A stretch of DNA of 44,694 nt from an uncultured Lachnospiraceae bacterium (GCA_910579085.1 CAJTRU010000030.1:1-44694), one strand, 5' to 3'; shown: positions 1-9,112, numbered from the stretch's first letter. Made by a program: numbers and translations. Notes: generated by a model from the sequence alone, not told the origin.

Positions 1-1
1 G

Positions 2-625
2 GATGTTATTTACAAAAATAAAACATGTAATATAATGGACGTGGCAAAAAAATATAAGGGGAATTACTGTATGGGGTTTACAGACAGAAATGGTAAAACA
101 ATACAGTGTAAAATAAGTTATATACCAGTAAAACTATGTGCATTCCCAGAAAAAGAACTGGTACTTGTTGCGGTTTATGGATTTGGGAAAAATCCAATGC
201 TGCTGCTTACAAACATTGAAATACAGGAAGCACCACTGAAGAAAAAACTGTGTATTATTGTTACAAAAGTTTATCTTATGAGGTGGAGAATAGAAGAATA
301 CTTCCGTTTTAAAAACCAGCAGTTTAATTTTGAGGATTTACGTGTCATGTCATTAAAATCAATACGTAACATAAATTTTTTTGCAACTCTGGCAGTTGGT
401 TACCTGGGAATATTTTATTCTGAAAATAATGGAAGCCCGTTTATGGACAGGGTATTTGAATGTTCAAAAAGGATATATAAAATCCCAAAGTTTGTTTTTT
501 ATGCAATGGGGTATGCTTTTGAACGGATTTTTTCTAAAACAAGTTCTGGAATAGTGGATTATTTTAGAAAGCAAGCTATGCCATGCCACCAATTTCCTGA
601 TAACTGTATTAAAAATGGGGCTTGA
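2..625 (+). CDS. IS4-type transposase, C-terminal part (cut by window edge)
   Basis: The reading frame is open from the first bases of the window, so the gene starts upstream and only about 207 C-terminal residues are seen. The best landmark is the Y-x2-R-W-x-I-E-E-Y-F-x-F-K segment (nt 275-315), which matches the Y-(2)-R-(3)-E-(6)-K signature around the catalytic Glu of IS4-family DDE transposases. The two upstream Asp residues of the triad would lie outside the window. The protein would act on the ends of its own insertion sequence; no right-end inverted repeat could be identified with confidence between the stop codon and the leuB promoter. Whether the copy is complete and active cannot be judged. 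Family call is fairly sure, subgroup is not. Confidence 0.75.
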   Translation, partial: DVIYKNKTCNIMDVAKKYKGNYCMGFTDRNGKTIQCKISYIPVKLCAFPEKELVLVAVYGFGKNPMLLLTNIEIQEAPLKKKLCIIVTKVYLMRWRIEEYFRFKNQQFNFEDLRVMSLKSIRNINFFATLAVGYLGIFYSENNGSPFMDRVFECSKRIYKIPKFVFYAMGYAFERIFSKTSSGIVDYFRKQAMPCHQFPDNCIKNGA

Positions 626-671
626 TGACACTTAAACTTAAAAAATGGGGAAACTCAAACATTTCTACAAC

Positions 672-700
672 TTGACAGCGCAATAATTTCTGTATACACT
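672..700 (+). promoter_or_regulatory. Probable sigma-A promoter for leuB
   Basis: TTGACA at 672-677 and TACACT at 695-700 with a 17-base spacer. The leader to the leuB start is about 150 bases and holds one 6-bp inverted repeat (TCCTGC 738-743, GCAGGA 755-760) without a T-tract. No T-box or leader peptide was recognised. Confidence 0.55.
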
Positions 701-856
701 ATAAAATAGTGTTTTTCAAAAAACTGTTCTAATAAAATCCTGCCTGCCAGTAATGCAGGAAGTAGTGTATTACAATTTATATAATACTGGCATGCGGACT
801 GAAATATATAAAAAGCAAACTAACAAACCAGTATACACAGAAAGGAAGCATAAGTT

Positions 857-1942
857 ATGAATTATAAAGTTGCAGTTATTCCAGGTGATGGCATTGGACC
901 AGAAATTATAGCAGAAGCAAGAAAAGTCTTAGACAAGACTGGTGAAAAGTATGGACATACTTTTGAATACCAGGAGCTTTTAATGGGCGGATGTTCAATA
1001 GATGCATATGGTGAGCCGCTTACTGATGAGACATTGGAGAAGGCAAAAGCGTCAGACTCTGTACTGCTTGGTGCTGTTGGCGGTGATGTAGGAAAATCAG
1101 GCTGGTATGAGCTGCCTCCTGATAAAAGGCCAGAGGCAGGGCTGCTTAAAATCCGTAAGGGGCTTGGGCTTTATGCAAATATACGGCCTGCTGTCCTTTT
1201 TGATGAATTAAGCGGGGCATGTCCGCTTAAGGAAGATATTACTAATGGTGGTTTTGATTTTGTAGTTATGAGGGAACTTACAGGCGGTCTTTATTTTGGA
1301 GAGCGCAAGACAATAGAAGAGAATGGTGTCCTGAAAGCAATAGATACGCTTACATATGACGAGAACGAAATCAGGCGTATTGCAAGATGGGGCTTTGATG
1401 TTGCTATGAAGCGCAATAAGAGGGTATGTAGTGTTGACAAGGCAAATGTACTTGATTCTTCAAGGCTGTGGCGCAAAGTTGTAAAAGAGGTATCAGCGGA
1501 ATATCCTGAAGTAGAGCTGACAGACATGCTTGTAGATAACTGTGCAATGCAGATTGTGCGTGACCCTAAACAGTTTGATGTTATTCTTACAGAAAATATG
1601 TTTGGTGATATACTTTCAGATGAGGCAAGCATGGTTACAGGCTCTATTGGCATGTTATCATCAGCAAGCCTTGGTTCTACAAAGCTTGGGCTGTATGAGC
1701 CAAGCCACGGTTCTGCGCCTGATATTGCAGGGCAGGATAAAGCAAACCCGCTTGCAACAATACTTTCTGCTGCAATGATGTTACGTTATTCATTTGACCT
1801 TGTAAAAGAGGCTGATGCAATAGAGGATGCTGTAAAACAGGTACTTAAAGAGGGTTACAGGACAGTGGATATAATGGATAACGGAAAAACACTTGTAGGT
1901 ACAAAGCAGATGGGAGACCTTGTTACAGCACATATTAAATAA
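857..1942 (+). CDS. leuB: 3-isopropylmalate dehydrogenase
   Basis: Catalyses NAD-dependent oxidative decarboxylation of 3-isopropylmalate in leucine biosynthesis (cytosol). The 361 residues match the usual length. The N-terminus carries the VAVIPGDGIGPEI dinucleotide/substrate motif; LYANIRP, ELTGGLYFGE and DKANVLDSSRLW follow, and the metal-binding region DNCAMQIV...DVILTENMFGDILSDEAS and GLYEPSHGSAPDIAG are intact. AAAGGAAG at 841-848 sits 8 bases before the ATG. It is first in a same-strand run with ilvD and ilvB. leuA and leuCD, needed for the rest of the leucine branch, are not in the window. Confidence 0.95.
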   Translation: MNYKVAVIPGDGIGPEIIAEARKVLDKTGEKYGHTFEYQELLMGGCSIDAYGEPLTDETLEKAKASDSVLLGAVGGDVGKSGWYELPPDKRPEAGLLKIRKGLGLYANIRPAVLFDELSGACPLKEDITNGGFDFVVMRELTGGLYFGERKTIEENGVLKAIDTLTYDENEIRRIARWGFDVAMKRNKRVCSVDKANVLDSSRLWRKVVKEVSAEYPEVELTDMLVDNCAMQIVRDPKQFDVILTENMFGDILSDEASMVTGSIGMLSSASLGSTKLGLYEPSHGSAPDIAGQDKANPLATILSAAMMLRYSFDLVKEADAIEDAVKQVLKEGYRTVDIMDNGKTLVGTKQMGDLVTAHIK

Positions 1943-2013
1943 TATTACCAGTTATATTGCTTGTAACTGGTTACAATAAGGGTATATAAAAATAAGAAAG
2001 ATGGTGTCTAAAA

Positions 2014-3678
2014 ATGAAAAGTGATGTAGTTAAAAAAGGAATGCAGACAGCGCCAAACAGGTCTTTGTTTAATGCTCTTGGCATTACAGAGGAAGAACTT
2101 GAAAGGCCGCTTGTAGGAATTGTCAGTTCATATAATGAGATTGTGCCAGGGCACATGAATATTGATAAAATTGTTGAAGCAGTTAAGACAGGTGTTTCAA
2201 TGGCAGGAGGAACGCCAATAGTATTTCCTGCAATTGCAGTATGTGACGGTATTGCAATGGGCCATATTGGCATGAAGTATTCACTTGTTACAAGGGATTT
2301 AATAGCAGACTCAACAGAATGTATGGCACTTGCACACCAGTTTGATGCACTTGTTATGGTGCCAAACTGTGATAAGAATGTGCCAGGGCTTTTAATGGCG
2401 GCTGCCAGGGTTAATGTGCCAACAATATTTGTAAGTGGCGGCCCAATGCTTGCAGGCCATGTAAACGGACAGAAAACAAGCCTTTCATCTATGTTTGAGG
2501 CAGTTGGTGCACATGCGGCAGGTAAGATATCTGATGAAGAAGTGGATAACTATGTATGTAATGCGTGCCCTACATGTGGTTCATGCTCTGGAATGTATAC
2601 AGCTAACAGTATGAACTGCCTTACTGAGGCAATAGGAATGGGGCTTAAAGGCAACGGGACAGTGCCTGCTGTATATTCTGAGAGGATAAGGCTTGCAAAA
2701 CACGCTGGCATGAAGGTTATGGAACTTTATGAGAAAAACATCTGTCCAAGGGATATAATGACAGAAAAAGCTTTTATGAATGCTTTAACAGTTGATATGG
2801 CACTTGGATGTTCTACAAATACAATGCTCCATCTGCCAGCAATTGCACATGAGGCAGGTGTAGAGATTAACCTTGACATAGCTAACCAAATTAGTGCAAA
2901 AACACCTAACCTCTGCCACCTTGCACCAGCAGGACACCACTATATGGAAGAATTAAACGAAGCAGGCGGCATTTATGCAGTTATGAATGAGTTAAATAAA
3001 AAGGGACTGCTTTATACAGACTTAATAACAGCAACAGGAAAGACAGTTGGTGAAAATATTGAGGGATGTATTAATAAAAATAAAGAGATTATACGCCCGG
3101 TTGAAGAACCTTACAGTGAAACAGGCGGTATTGCCGTACTGCGTGGCAATATAGCACCTGACAGCTGTGTTGTAAAGCGTTCAGCAGTTGTTCCTGAAAT
3201 GATGGTGCATGAAGGCCCTGCAAGGGTATTTGACTGTGAAGAGGACGCTATTGCAGCAATTAAGGGAGGAAAGATTGTTGCTGGTAATGTTGTAGTTATA
3301 CGTTATGAAGGGCCAAAAGGCGGTCCTGGCATGAGGGAAATGTTAAACCCTACATCTGCCATTGCAGGCATGGGGCTTGGTTCAAGCGTTGCACTGATTA
3401 CAGACGGACGTTTCTCAGGTGCATCAAGAGGTGCATCAATAGGCCATGTTTCACCAGAGGCAGCAACAGGCGGGCCAATAGCCCTTATAGAAGAGGGTGA
3501 TATTATTGCAATAGATATTCCTGCAAATACAATTAATGTAAAAGTATCTGATAGTGAACTTGCAAAACGTAAAGAAGCATGGACACCAAGAGAGCCAAAA
3601 GTCCAGACAGGTTATCTTGCAAGGTATGCATCAATGGTAACATCAGCAGATAAAGGGGCAGTCCTGGAAATTAAATAA
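2014..3678 (+). CDS. ilvD: Dihydroxy-acid dehydratase
   Basis: Removes water from 2,3-dihydroxyisovalerate and its isoleucine-pathway homologue to give the 2-keto acids, the common penultimate step for valine and isoleucine. 554 residues, normal for the family. Visible signatures are CDGIAMGH near residue 77, the NCDKNVPG segment with Cys119, and CPTCGSCSGM with Cys185/188/191, which supply Fe-S cluster ligands, and the C-terminal GRFSGASRG region. The N-terminal SSYNEIVPGH resembles the E. coli type, which carries an oxygen-labile [4Fe-4S] cluster, rather than the WNEITPC form of plant-type [2Fe-2S] enzymes; the cluster type is an inference. The ribosome binding site is weak. It lies 71 bases after leuB in the same direction. 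Confidence 0.95.
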   Translation: MKSDVVKKGMQTAPNRSLFNALGITEEELERPLVGIVSSYNEIVPGHMNIDKIVEAVKTGVSMAGGTPIVFPAIAVCDGIAMGHIGMKYSLVTRDLIADSTECMALAHQFDALVMVPNCDKNVPGLLMAAARVNVPTIFVSGGPMLAGHVNGQKTSLSSMFEAVGAHAAGKISDEEVDNYVCNACPTCGSCSGMYTANSMNCLTEAIGMGLKGNGTVPAVYSERIRLAKHAGMKVMELYEKNICPRDIMTEKAFMNALTVDMALGCSTNTMLHLPAIAHEAGVEINLDIANQISAKTPNLCHLAPAGHHYMEELNEAGGIYAVMNELNKKGLLYTDLITATGKTVGENIEGCINKNKEIIRPVEEPYSETGGIAVLRGNIAPDSCVVKRSAVVPEMMVHEGPARVFDCEEDAIAAIKGGKIVAGNVVVIRYEGPKGGPGMREMLNPTSAIAGMGLGSSVALITDGRFSGASRGASIGHVSPEAATGGPIALIEEGDIIAIDIPANTINVKVSDSELAKRKEAWTPREPKVQTGYLARYASMVTSADKGAVLEIK

Positions 3679-3769
3679 TATTAATTTATAAAAATTTATA
3701 ATATATAATACAAATATTTTTAAAAACTTTTTATACAAAATTCCTATTAAGAAAGGATTGGTTACTAAA

Positions 3770-5455
3770 ATGCAAATGACAGGTTCCCAGATTGTTATTG
3801 AATGTTTAAAGGAACAGGGAGTTGACACTATTTTTGGCTATCCTGGAGGGGCAATTTTAAATATTTATGATGAGTTATACCGCCACCAGGATGAAATAAG
3901 GCATGTGCTTGTTTCCCATGAACAAGGTGCTGCACATGCTGCTGACGGCTATGCACGTGCAACTGGAAAAGTTGGTGTGTGTATGGCAACAAGCGGCCCG
4001 GGTGCAACTAACCTTGTAACAGGCATTGCAACAGCATATATGGATTCAGTGCCAGTTGTGGCAATTACATGTAATGTAGGGCTTTCACTGCTTGGCAAGG
4101 ATTCATTCCAGGAAATAGATATTGCAGGAATAACAATGCCAATTACTAAATACAGCTTTATTGTGAAAGACGTAAAAGAACTTGCACCAGTTATCAGGCG
4201 TGCATTTAAAATAGCACGTTCAGGAAGGCCAGGGCCTGTCCTTGTAGATATTGTTAAAAATGCTACAAGCGATGAAACAGAATATACAAGGGAAGTTCCA
4301 GAACTGGTACAGAGAAAGACAGATAAAATAGATGAAAAGGCAGTAGAAGAAGCTGTGAAAATACTGCGTGCGGCGAAGAAACCAGTAATATTTGCTGGTG
4401 GCGGCGCTGTTATAGCAGGTGCTTCCAAAGAGCTTGAAGAGTTTGCAAAGCGTGTTGACGCGCCTGTTACAGATACCCTTATGGGCAAAGGTGCATTTCC
4501 TGGCAATGATAATTATTATATCGGGATGCTTGGTATGCATGGCACAAAGACAGCAAACCTAAGTGTGTCAGAGTGTGACGTGCTTATAGTCCTTGGCTCA
4601 CGTTTTTCAGACAGGGTTACAGGCAATACAGCAACATTTGCTAAAAATGCAAAGATAATCCAGGTAGATGTGGATGAAGCAGAGGTTAATAAAAATATTT
4701 CTGTTGACTTAAATATAACAGGTGATGTAAAATCAGTACTTGAAATATTTAATTCAAGGCTTGAACAGCTCTACCATAAAGAGTGGATTGACAAGGTAAT
4801 GGCACGTAAAGATGCACTTCCTCTTACATACAATAAAGAGGTACTTACAGGCCCTTATATTATTGAACAGCTCTATGAAGTTACACAAGGTGATGTAATT
4901 ATTTCAACAGAAGTAGGGCAGCACCAGATGTGGGCAGCACAATATTATAAATATATAAAGCCACGCACATTAATTTCATCGGGCGGGCTTGGCACAATGG
5001 GATATGGCCTTGGTGCAGCAATAGGCGCAAAGGCAGCATTTCCAGATAAAACTGTTGTAAATATAGCAGGTGACGGCTGTTTCCGCATGAATATGAATGA
5101 AATAATTACAGCTTCAAGAAGCGGGCTGCCAGTTATTGAAATTGTGTTTAATAACCATGTGCTTGGGATGGTGCGCCAGTGGCAGACACTGTTCTATGGA
5201 AAGAGGTATTCACATACATTATTAAATGACAGCCTTGATTATGTAAAGCTAGCAGAAGCAATGGGGGCAAAAGCATTCAGGGTTGAAACGAAAGAAGAGG
5301 TTTTGCCAGTGCTTAAAGAAGCATTAGCCAGTGATGTGCCTGTTGTTATTGAATGTATAATACAGAGTGATGACAAGGTATTTCCGATGGTAGCACCAGG
5401 CAAAAATATTGATGAGGCATTTGATGAAAATGACCTTAAAAAAGGAAGGGTTTAA
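3770..5455 (+). CDS. ilvB: Acetolactate synthase, catalytic (large) subunit
   Basis: Thiamine-diphosphate enzyme that condenses two pyruvates, or pyruvate and 2-oxobutyrate, in the first common step of branched-chain amino acid synthesis. The ATG at 3770 is preferred: AAAGGA at 3752-3757 precedes it by 12 bases, whereas an in-frame TTG at 3758 touches that site directly. The 561 residues hold GYPGGAILNIYDEL, catalytic Glu51 in SHEQGAAHAADGYAR, SGPGATNLVTGIA, a central FAD/transhydrogenase-like domain and the TPP motif GDGCFRMNMNEI from residue 434. No regulatory subunit gene (ilvN/ilvH) follows, so that partner must be encoded elsewhere or be absent. Confidence 0.95.
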   Translation: MQMTGSQIVIECLKEQGVDTIFGYPGGAILNIYDELYRHQDEIRHVLVSHEQGAAHAADGYARATGKVGVCMATSGPGATNLVTGIATAYMDSVPVVAITCNVGLSLLGKDSFQEIDIAGITMPITKYSFIVKDVKELAPVIRRAFKIARSGRPGPVLVDIVKNATSDETEYTREVPELVQRKTDKIDEKAVEEAVKILRAAKKPVIFAGGGAVIAGASKELEEFAKRVDAPVTDTLMGKGAFPGNDNYYIGMLGMHGTKTANLSVSECDVLIVLGSRFSDRVTGNTATFAKNAKIIQVDVDEAEVNKNISVDLNITGDVKSVLEIFNSRLEQLYHKEWIDKVMARKDALPLTYNKEVLTGPYIIEQLYEVTQGDVIISTEVGQHQMWAAQYYKYIKPRTLISSGGLGTMGYGLGAAIGAKAAFPDKTVVNIAGDGCFRMNMNEIITASRSGLPVIEIVFNNHVLGMVRQWQTLFYGKRYSHTLLNDSLDYVKLAEAMGAKAFRVETKEEVLPVLKEALASDVPVVIECIIQSDDKVFPMVAPGKNIDEAFDENDLKKGRV

Positions 5456-5495
5456 GCGGAGTTATCCGCTGTACCATCTGCCGCTAAAGGCGGCA
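5455..5495 (+). promoter_or_regulatory. Two tandem small hairpins between ilvB and serC
   Basis: AGCGGA (5455-5460) pairs with TCCGCT (5465-5470) across a 4-base loop, and TGCCGC (5479-5484) pairs with GCGGCA (5490-5495) across 5 bases. The first begins on the last base of the ilvB stop codon. Neither is followed by a T-run, so simple Rho-independent termination is unlikely; mRNA processing or attenuation is possible. Confidence 0.5.
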
Positions 5496-5531
5496 TGGAG
5501 GATTAATATATACAAAAGGAGGCACATTAAA

Positions 5532-6614
5532 GTGGGCAGAGTTTATAATTTTTCAGCCGGTCCGGCGGTATTACCGGAAGAGGTATTAAAAGAAGCAGCA
5601 GCAGAAATGCTTGATTATGAGGGAACAGGAATGTCGGTTATGGAGATGAGCCACCGTTCCAAGGCATATGATAATATTATTAAAACTGCTGAAAAAGATT
5701 TAAGGGAACTTATGGGAATTCCAGATAATTATAAAGTAATGTTCCTTCAGGGAGGCGCTTCACAGCAGTTTGCTATGATACCTATGAACCTTATGAAAAA
5801 CAAAGTTGCTGACTATATTGTTACAGGACAGTGGGCAAAGAAAGCATGGCAGGAAGCTTCCAAATATGGCAAGGCAAATAAAATCGCTTCATCAGAGGAC
5901 AAAACATTCTCTTATATTCCTGACTGTTCAGATTTGCCAGTCTCTGAAGATGCAGATTATGTATATATTTGTGAAAATAATACAATATATGGCACAAAGT
6001 ATAAAAAGCTTCCAGATACAAAGGGCAAGACTCTTGTAGCAGATGTTTCTTCATGCTTTTTATCAGAGCCAGTTGATGTATCAAAATATGGCATAATTTA
6101 TGGCGGCGTACAGAAAAATATAGGGCCTGCTGGTGTTGTTATTGTAATTATGCGTGAAGACCTTATAACAGAAGATGTGCTTCCAGGCACACCAACAATG
6201 TTACAGTATAAGACACATGCAGATAATGACTCTTTATACAACACACCTCCTGCTTATGGAATTTATATTTGTGGTAAAGTATTTAAGTGGCTTAAGAACA
6301 TGGGTGGCCTTGAAGCTATGAAGCAGAAGAATGAAGAAAAAGCAAAAATACTTTATGATTTCCTTGACCAGAGCAAGCTTTTTAAAGGGACAGTTGTAAA
6401 AGAAGACCGTTCACTTATGAATGTACCATTTGTAACGGGCAGTGATGAACTTGATGCAAAATTTGTTAAAGAGGCAGCAGCAGAAGGGCTTGTAAACCTT
6501 AAGGGACACCGTACAGTAGGCGGGATGAGGGCAAGTATTTACAATGCTATGCCAAAAGAGGGCGTTGAGAAGCTTGTAAGCTTTATGAAGAAGTTTGAGG
6601 AGGAAAATGCATAA
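5532..6614 (+). CDS. serC: Phosphoserine aminotransferase
   Basis: PLP enzyme that converts 3-phosphohydroxypyruvate to phosphoserine with glutamate. The GTG at 5532 is chosen because AAAAGGAGG at 5514-5522 lies 9 bases ahead and the family begins with the YNFSAGPAVLP motif; an in-frame ATG at 5409 would overlap ilvB and add 41 unrelated residues. The 360-residue protein shows FLQGGASQQFAMIPMNL for phosphate/PLP binding, Asp171 in VADVSS, the PLP-binding Lys195 in GGVQKNIGPAG, and HRTVGGMRASIYNAM near the C-terminus. It overlaps serA by one base (TAATG), so the two are translationally coupled. Confidence 0.95.
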   Translation: MGRVYNFSAGPAVLPEEVLKEAAAEMLDYEGTGMSVMEMSHRSKAYDNIIKTAEKDLRELMGIPDNYKVMFLQGGASQQFAMIPMNLMKNKVADYIVTGQWAKKAWQEASKYGKANKIASSEDKTFSYIPDCSDLPVSEDADYVYICENNTIYGTKYKKLPDTKGKTLVADVSSCFLSEPVDVSKYGIIYGGVQKNIGPAGVVIVIMREDLITEDVLPGTPTMLQYKTHADNDSLYNTPPAYGIYICGKVFKWLKNMGGLEAMKQKNEEKAKILYDFLDQSKLFKGTVVKEDRSLMNVPFVTGSDELDAKFVKEAAAEGLVNLKGHRTVGGMRASIYNAMPKEGVEKLVSFMKKFEEENA

Positions 6615-7771
6615 TGTTTAAATATACATGTTTAAATCCAATAGCCCAGATAGGGCTTGGCAATTTTACAGATGGATATGAAAAAACTGACAATATTGCA
6701 GATGCACAGGCGGTTCTTGTAAGAAGTGCTTCAATGCATGAAACAGAACTTCCAGACAGCCTGCTTGCAATAGCAAGGGCAGGTGCAGGCTATAACAATA
6801 TCCCTGTTGACAAATGTGCAGATGAAGGAATTGTAGTATTTAATACACCAGGTGCAAATGCAAACGGTGTAAAAGAGCTTTTTGTTGCTGGCATGTTAAT
6901 GGCGGCACGTGATATAAATGGCGGTATTGAATGGGTAAAGGCAAATAAGGATAATGAAAATATCAGCAAAGATATGGAAAAGGCAAAGAAACAGTTTGCT
7001 GGTACTGAACTGATGGGCAAGAAAATTGGTGTAATTGGCCTTGGTGCAATAGGCGTGCTTGTTGCCAATGTAGCTAACCGCATGAAAATGGAAGTGTATG
7101 GCGTAGACCCTTATCTTTCAGTAAAAAATGCCCTTTCACTTTCAAGGGATGTCAATATTGTAAAAACATATGATGAAATATACAGCGAATGTGATTATAT
7201 AACAGTCCATGTACCTCTCCTTGAAGATACAAAAGGAATGATTAATAAAGAAGCATTTGATAAAATGAAAGACGGAGTAGTAATTATTAATATGGCAAGG
7301 GACACACTCGTAAATGATGAAGACATGAAAGAAGCGCTTCAGTCAGGAAAAGTAGCAAAATATGTTACTGACTTCCCTAACCCTGCTGTGGCAAATATGC
7401 CAAATGTAATTGCAACCCCGCATCTCGGTGCATCAACAGAAGAATCAGAAGATAACTGTGCAGTAATGGCAGTAAACCAGATACGTGATTTCCTTGAAAA
7501 TGGAAATATAATAAATTCAGTAAACTTCCCTGCATGTGACGCAGGAGAATGTACTGCAAAAGGAAGGATTACAGTAGCACATAAAAATGTGCCTGGCATG
7601 TTAAACCGCCTTACTAATGTATTTGAAGGCGTAAATATAGCACATATGACAAATAAGAGCAAAGGTAATTATTCATATTGTGTATTTGATATAGACTCAG
7701 AAAGCACACAGCAGATGGCAGATAAATTAAACAGCATTGATGGTGTGTTAAAAGCACGTATAGTAAAATAG
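6614..7771 (+). CDS. serA: D-3-phosphoglycerate dehydrogenase with ACT domain
   Basis: Oxidises 3-phosphoglycerate with NAD, the entry step of serine synthesis. 385 residues: N-terminal substrate domain, Rossmann motif GLGAIG at 142-147, catalytic Arg229 in INMARDTL, His270 in ATPHLGAS, and a C-terminal ACT domain from about residue 315 (VPGMLNRLTNVFEGVNI) that could bind serine as feedback inhibitor. The stretch that in most family members is D-V-F-x-x-E-P reads TDFPNP, so the usual catalytic-dyad Glu is not at its expected place. The start overlaps the serC stop codon, and a strong terminator follows. Confidence 0.93.
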   Translation: MFKYTCLNPIAQIGLGNFTDGYEKTDNIADAQAVLVRSASMHETELPDSLLAIARAGAGYNNIPVDKCADEGIVVFNTPGANANGVKELFVAGMLMAARDINGGIEWVKANKDNENISKDMEKAKKQFAGTELMGKKIGVIGLGAIGVLVANVANRMKMEVYGVDPYLSVKNALSLSRDVNIVKTYDEIYSECDYITVHVPLLEDTKGMINKEAFDKMKDGVVIINMARDTLVNDEDMKEALQSGKVAKYVTDFPNPAVANMPNVIATPHLGASTEESEDNCAVMAVNQIRDFLENGNIINSVNFPACDAGECTAKGRITVAHKNVPGMLNRLTNVFEGVNIAHMTNKSKGNYSYCVFDIDSESTQQMADKLNSIDGVLKARIVK

Positions 7772-7810
7772 CATAAAAAAATGCCAGTGTGGCATTATAT
7801 TTGTAAAAAG

Positions 7811-7846
7811 AAAAGGCGGCAGGGGATATCCCTGCTGCCTTTTTTG
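7811..7846 (+). terminator. Rho-independent terminator of the serCA operon
   Basis: GGCGGCAGGG pairs with CCCTGCTGCC (one G-U) across a short loop and is followed by six T residues. A small ATGCCA/TGGCAT hairpin at 7781-7795 precedes it and a 17-base palindrome (7845-7861) follows. Confidence 0.9.
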
Positions 7847-7951
7847 CAACTTTAAGTTGCATTATTATTAAAAAATGAACGTTCTGGCTGGTAGAAAATT
7901 CCCTGTATAAAACTTATAATTACCCTATCAATAAAAAGGAGGCTGCTTAAA

Positions 7952-8653
7952 ATGGGTTTTGGACAAAACTTACAATTTCTCAGGAAAATGAGGAATAAAA
8001 TGACACAAGAAGAACTGGCAGAAAAGCTTGGTGTTTCAAGGCAGACAGTTTCAAAATGGGAATTAGATGCAGTTTATCCAGAAATGGATAAGGTAATAGA
8101 ACTGTGTAAATTATTTTCATGTACTATGGATGAACTTGTACGTGGGGATATGAATGTGCCAGATGAAGCATATTCAGATATACGTTTTGAAGATGTAGAA
8201 GCATTTAGTTATGCCAGCTATGCTGCTATCAGCAAAGAACCAGAAGAAGATGCTATAAGACATGTGGAACAGTGGGCTAAGGACTTAGGAATAGAAAAAC
8301 CACAGATAATTGGATGGGATTTCCCTTTTGTGTCACAAGAGCAGATGAATGTCCACAATATGCATGGTTATGCAGCTGCTTTAATTTTAAATAGCAGTAT
8401 ACCAGAAGATAAAACAGAAGAAATGGGACTGGTAATTACAAAACAGGAGAAACAGAAGTATATTGCAATTACAATAAATGAGTCTTCGCTGTCACCATTT
8501 TATATTATTCCAAATGCGTATAAAATTCTTATGGCAAATATGAAAGTAAACGGAATAGTGCAGAAAAACGATAAGAAAGTCCTGTCATGCTTTGAAAAGG
8601 AATATTATACTGGCGGTAAATGGCATATGGATGTATATATTGCTGTTTTGTGA
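7952..8653 (+). CDS. XRE-type HTH regulator with GyrI-like ligand domain
   Basis: Residues 5-62 form a typical Cro/C1 helix-turn-helix: MTQEELAEKLGVSRQTVSKWE, LCKLFSCTMDELV. The remaining about 160 residues, ending CFEKEYYTGGKWHMDVYIAVL, read like the GyrI/AraC-effector-binding fold, so the protein probably senses a small molecule. AAAAGGAGG lies 9-10 bases before the ATG. The gene stands alone between two terminators, so its targets are not evident; self-regulation is the default guess. The HTH is certain, the C-terminal domain likely. Confidence 0.8.
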   Translation: MGFGQNLQFLRKMRNKMTQEELAEKLGVSRQTVSKWELDAVYPEMDKVIELCKLFSCTMDELVRGDMNVPDEAYSDIRFEDVEAFSYASYAAISKEPEEDAIRHVEQWAKDLGIEKPQIIGWDFPFVSQEQMNVHNMHGYAAALILNSSIPEDKTEEMGLVITKQEKQKYIAITINESSLSPFYIIPNAYKILMANMKVNGIVQKNDKKVLSCFEKEYYTGGKWHMDVYIAVL

Positions 8654-8664
8654 AAAGGGTAAAA

Positions 8665-8706
8665 GCAGCCCTGGTTTATAGTAATTTAAACCAGGGCTGC
8701 CTTCTG
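8665..8706. terminator. Bidirectional terminator hairpin
   Basis: Perfect 14-bp stem: 8665-8678 pairs with 8687-8700 around an 8-base loop. On the plus strand only a broken T-tract follows; on the minus strand TTTT follows the stem directly, so it may serve mainly the decayed minus-strand gene at 8731. Confidence 0.7.
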
Positions 8707-8730
8707 TTACTTTAGGAGTTTTTTTACTAT

Positions 8731-8883
8731 TTATGCCATACCATTTGCAGTTTTATATTTATAAAGCATATGTACATGGTTCTGCTCTTCAATCTGGATA
8801 TCAGCCAGAAGTTTTCTTAATGCTGCACCAGCAAAAGGGAAAAATTGTTCCTTTGCAGGCTGGTCTGTACTTATTGTGGAAAA
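8731..8883 (-). pseudogene. Remnant of an unidentified minus-strand gene (C-terminal end)
   Basis: On the minus strand a 50-residue frame between stops reads like real protein rather than noise: PAKEQFFPFAG, then an amphipathic helix RKLLADIQIEEQNHVHMLYKY, ending TANGMA and a stop followed by a good terminator hairpin. There is no usable start codon or ribosome binding site, and an in-frame stop lies just upstream, so it looks like the surviving tail of a decayed gene. The E-E-Q-N-H-V stretch faintly recalls ferritin-like helices, but no family is assigned. The opposite-strand 62-residue frame over the same bases is taken as a shadow. Bases 8884-8992 hold nothing I recognise. Confidence 0.35.
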
Positions 8884-8992
8884 TTATTCATGGAAGTTAC
8901 ATGGATTTTATACCTATATAACCCACCGTTTTATACAATATAGAACATAACTGCTAATATAAATAACTTACAATATCCTGGTGGCAATTAAT

Positions 8993-9021
8993 TTGATAAA
9001 ATAATACAGTTGTGTTATAAT
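8993..9021 (+). promoter_or_regulatory. Promoter for the LRR surface protein
   Basis: TTGATA at 8993-8998, a 17-base spacer, and a perfect TATAAT at 9016-9021, about 90 bases before the start codon. Confidence 0.75.
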
Positions 9022-9112
9022 TATAAATGTATATACCAAATAATTAATTAAAATTCTATATATTTTTGTATTTTAAGAAAAGTATACAGATTATTGAAAG
9101 GTGGGTTATAAT

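Noticed and set aside
626..856. T-box or leader-peptide attenuator before leuB
   Set aside because: No T-box core, no Leu-codon-rich leader frame and no terminator with a T-run could be found.
5409..5531. N-terminal extension of the serC frame into ilvB
   Set aside because: The extra 41 residues overlap ilvB, have no family resemblance, and a strong ribosome binding site supports GTG 5532.
8733..8921. 62-codon plus-strand frame
   Set aside because: No ribosome binding site and unnatural composition; the minus strand over the same bases reads like a real protein tail.
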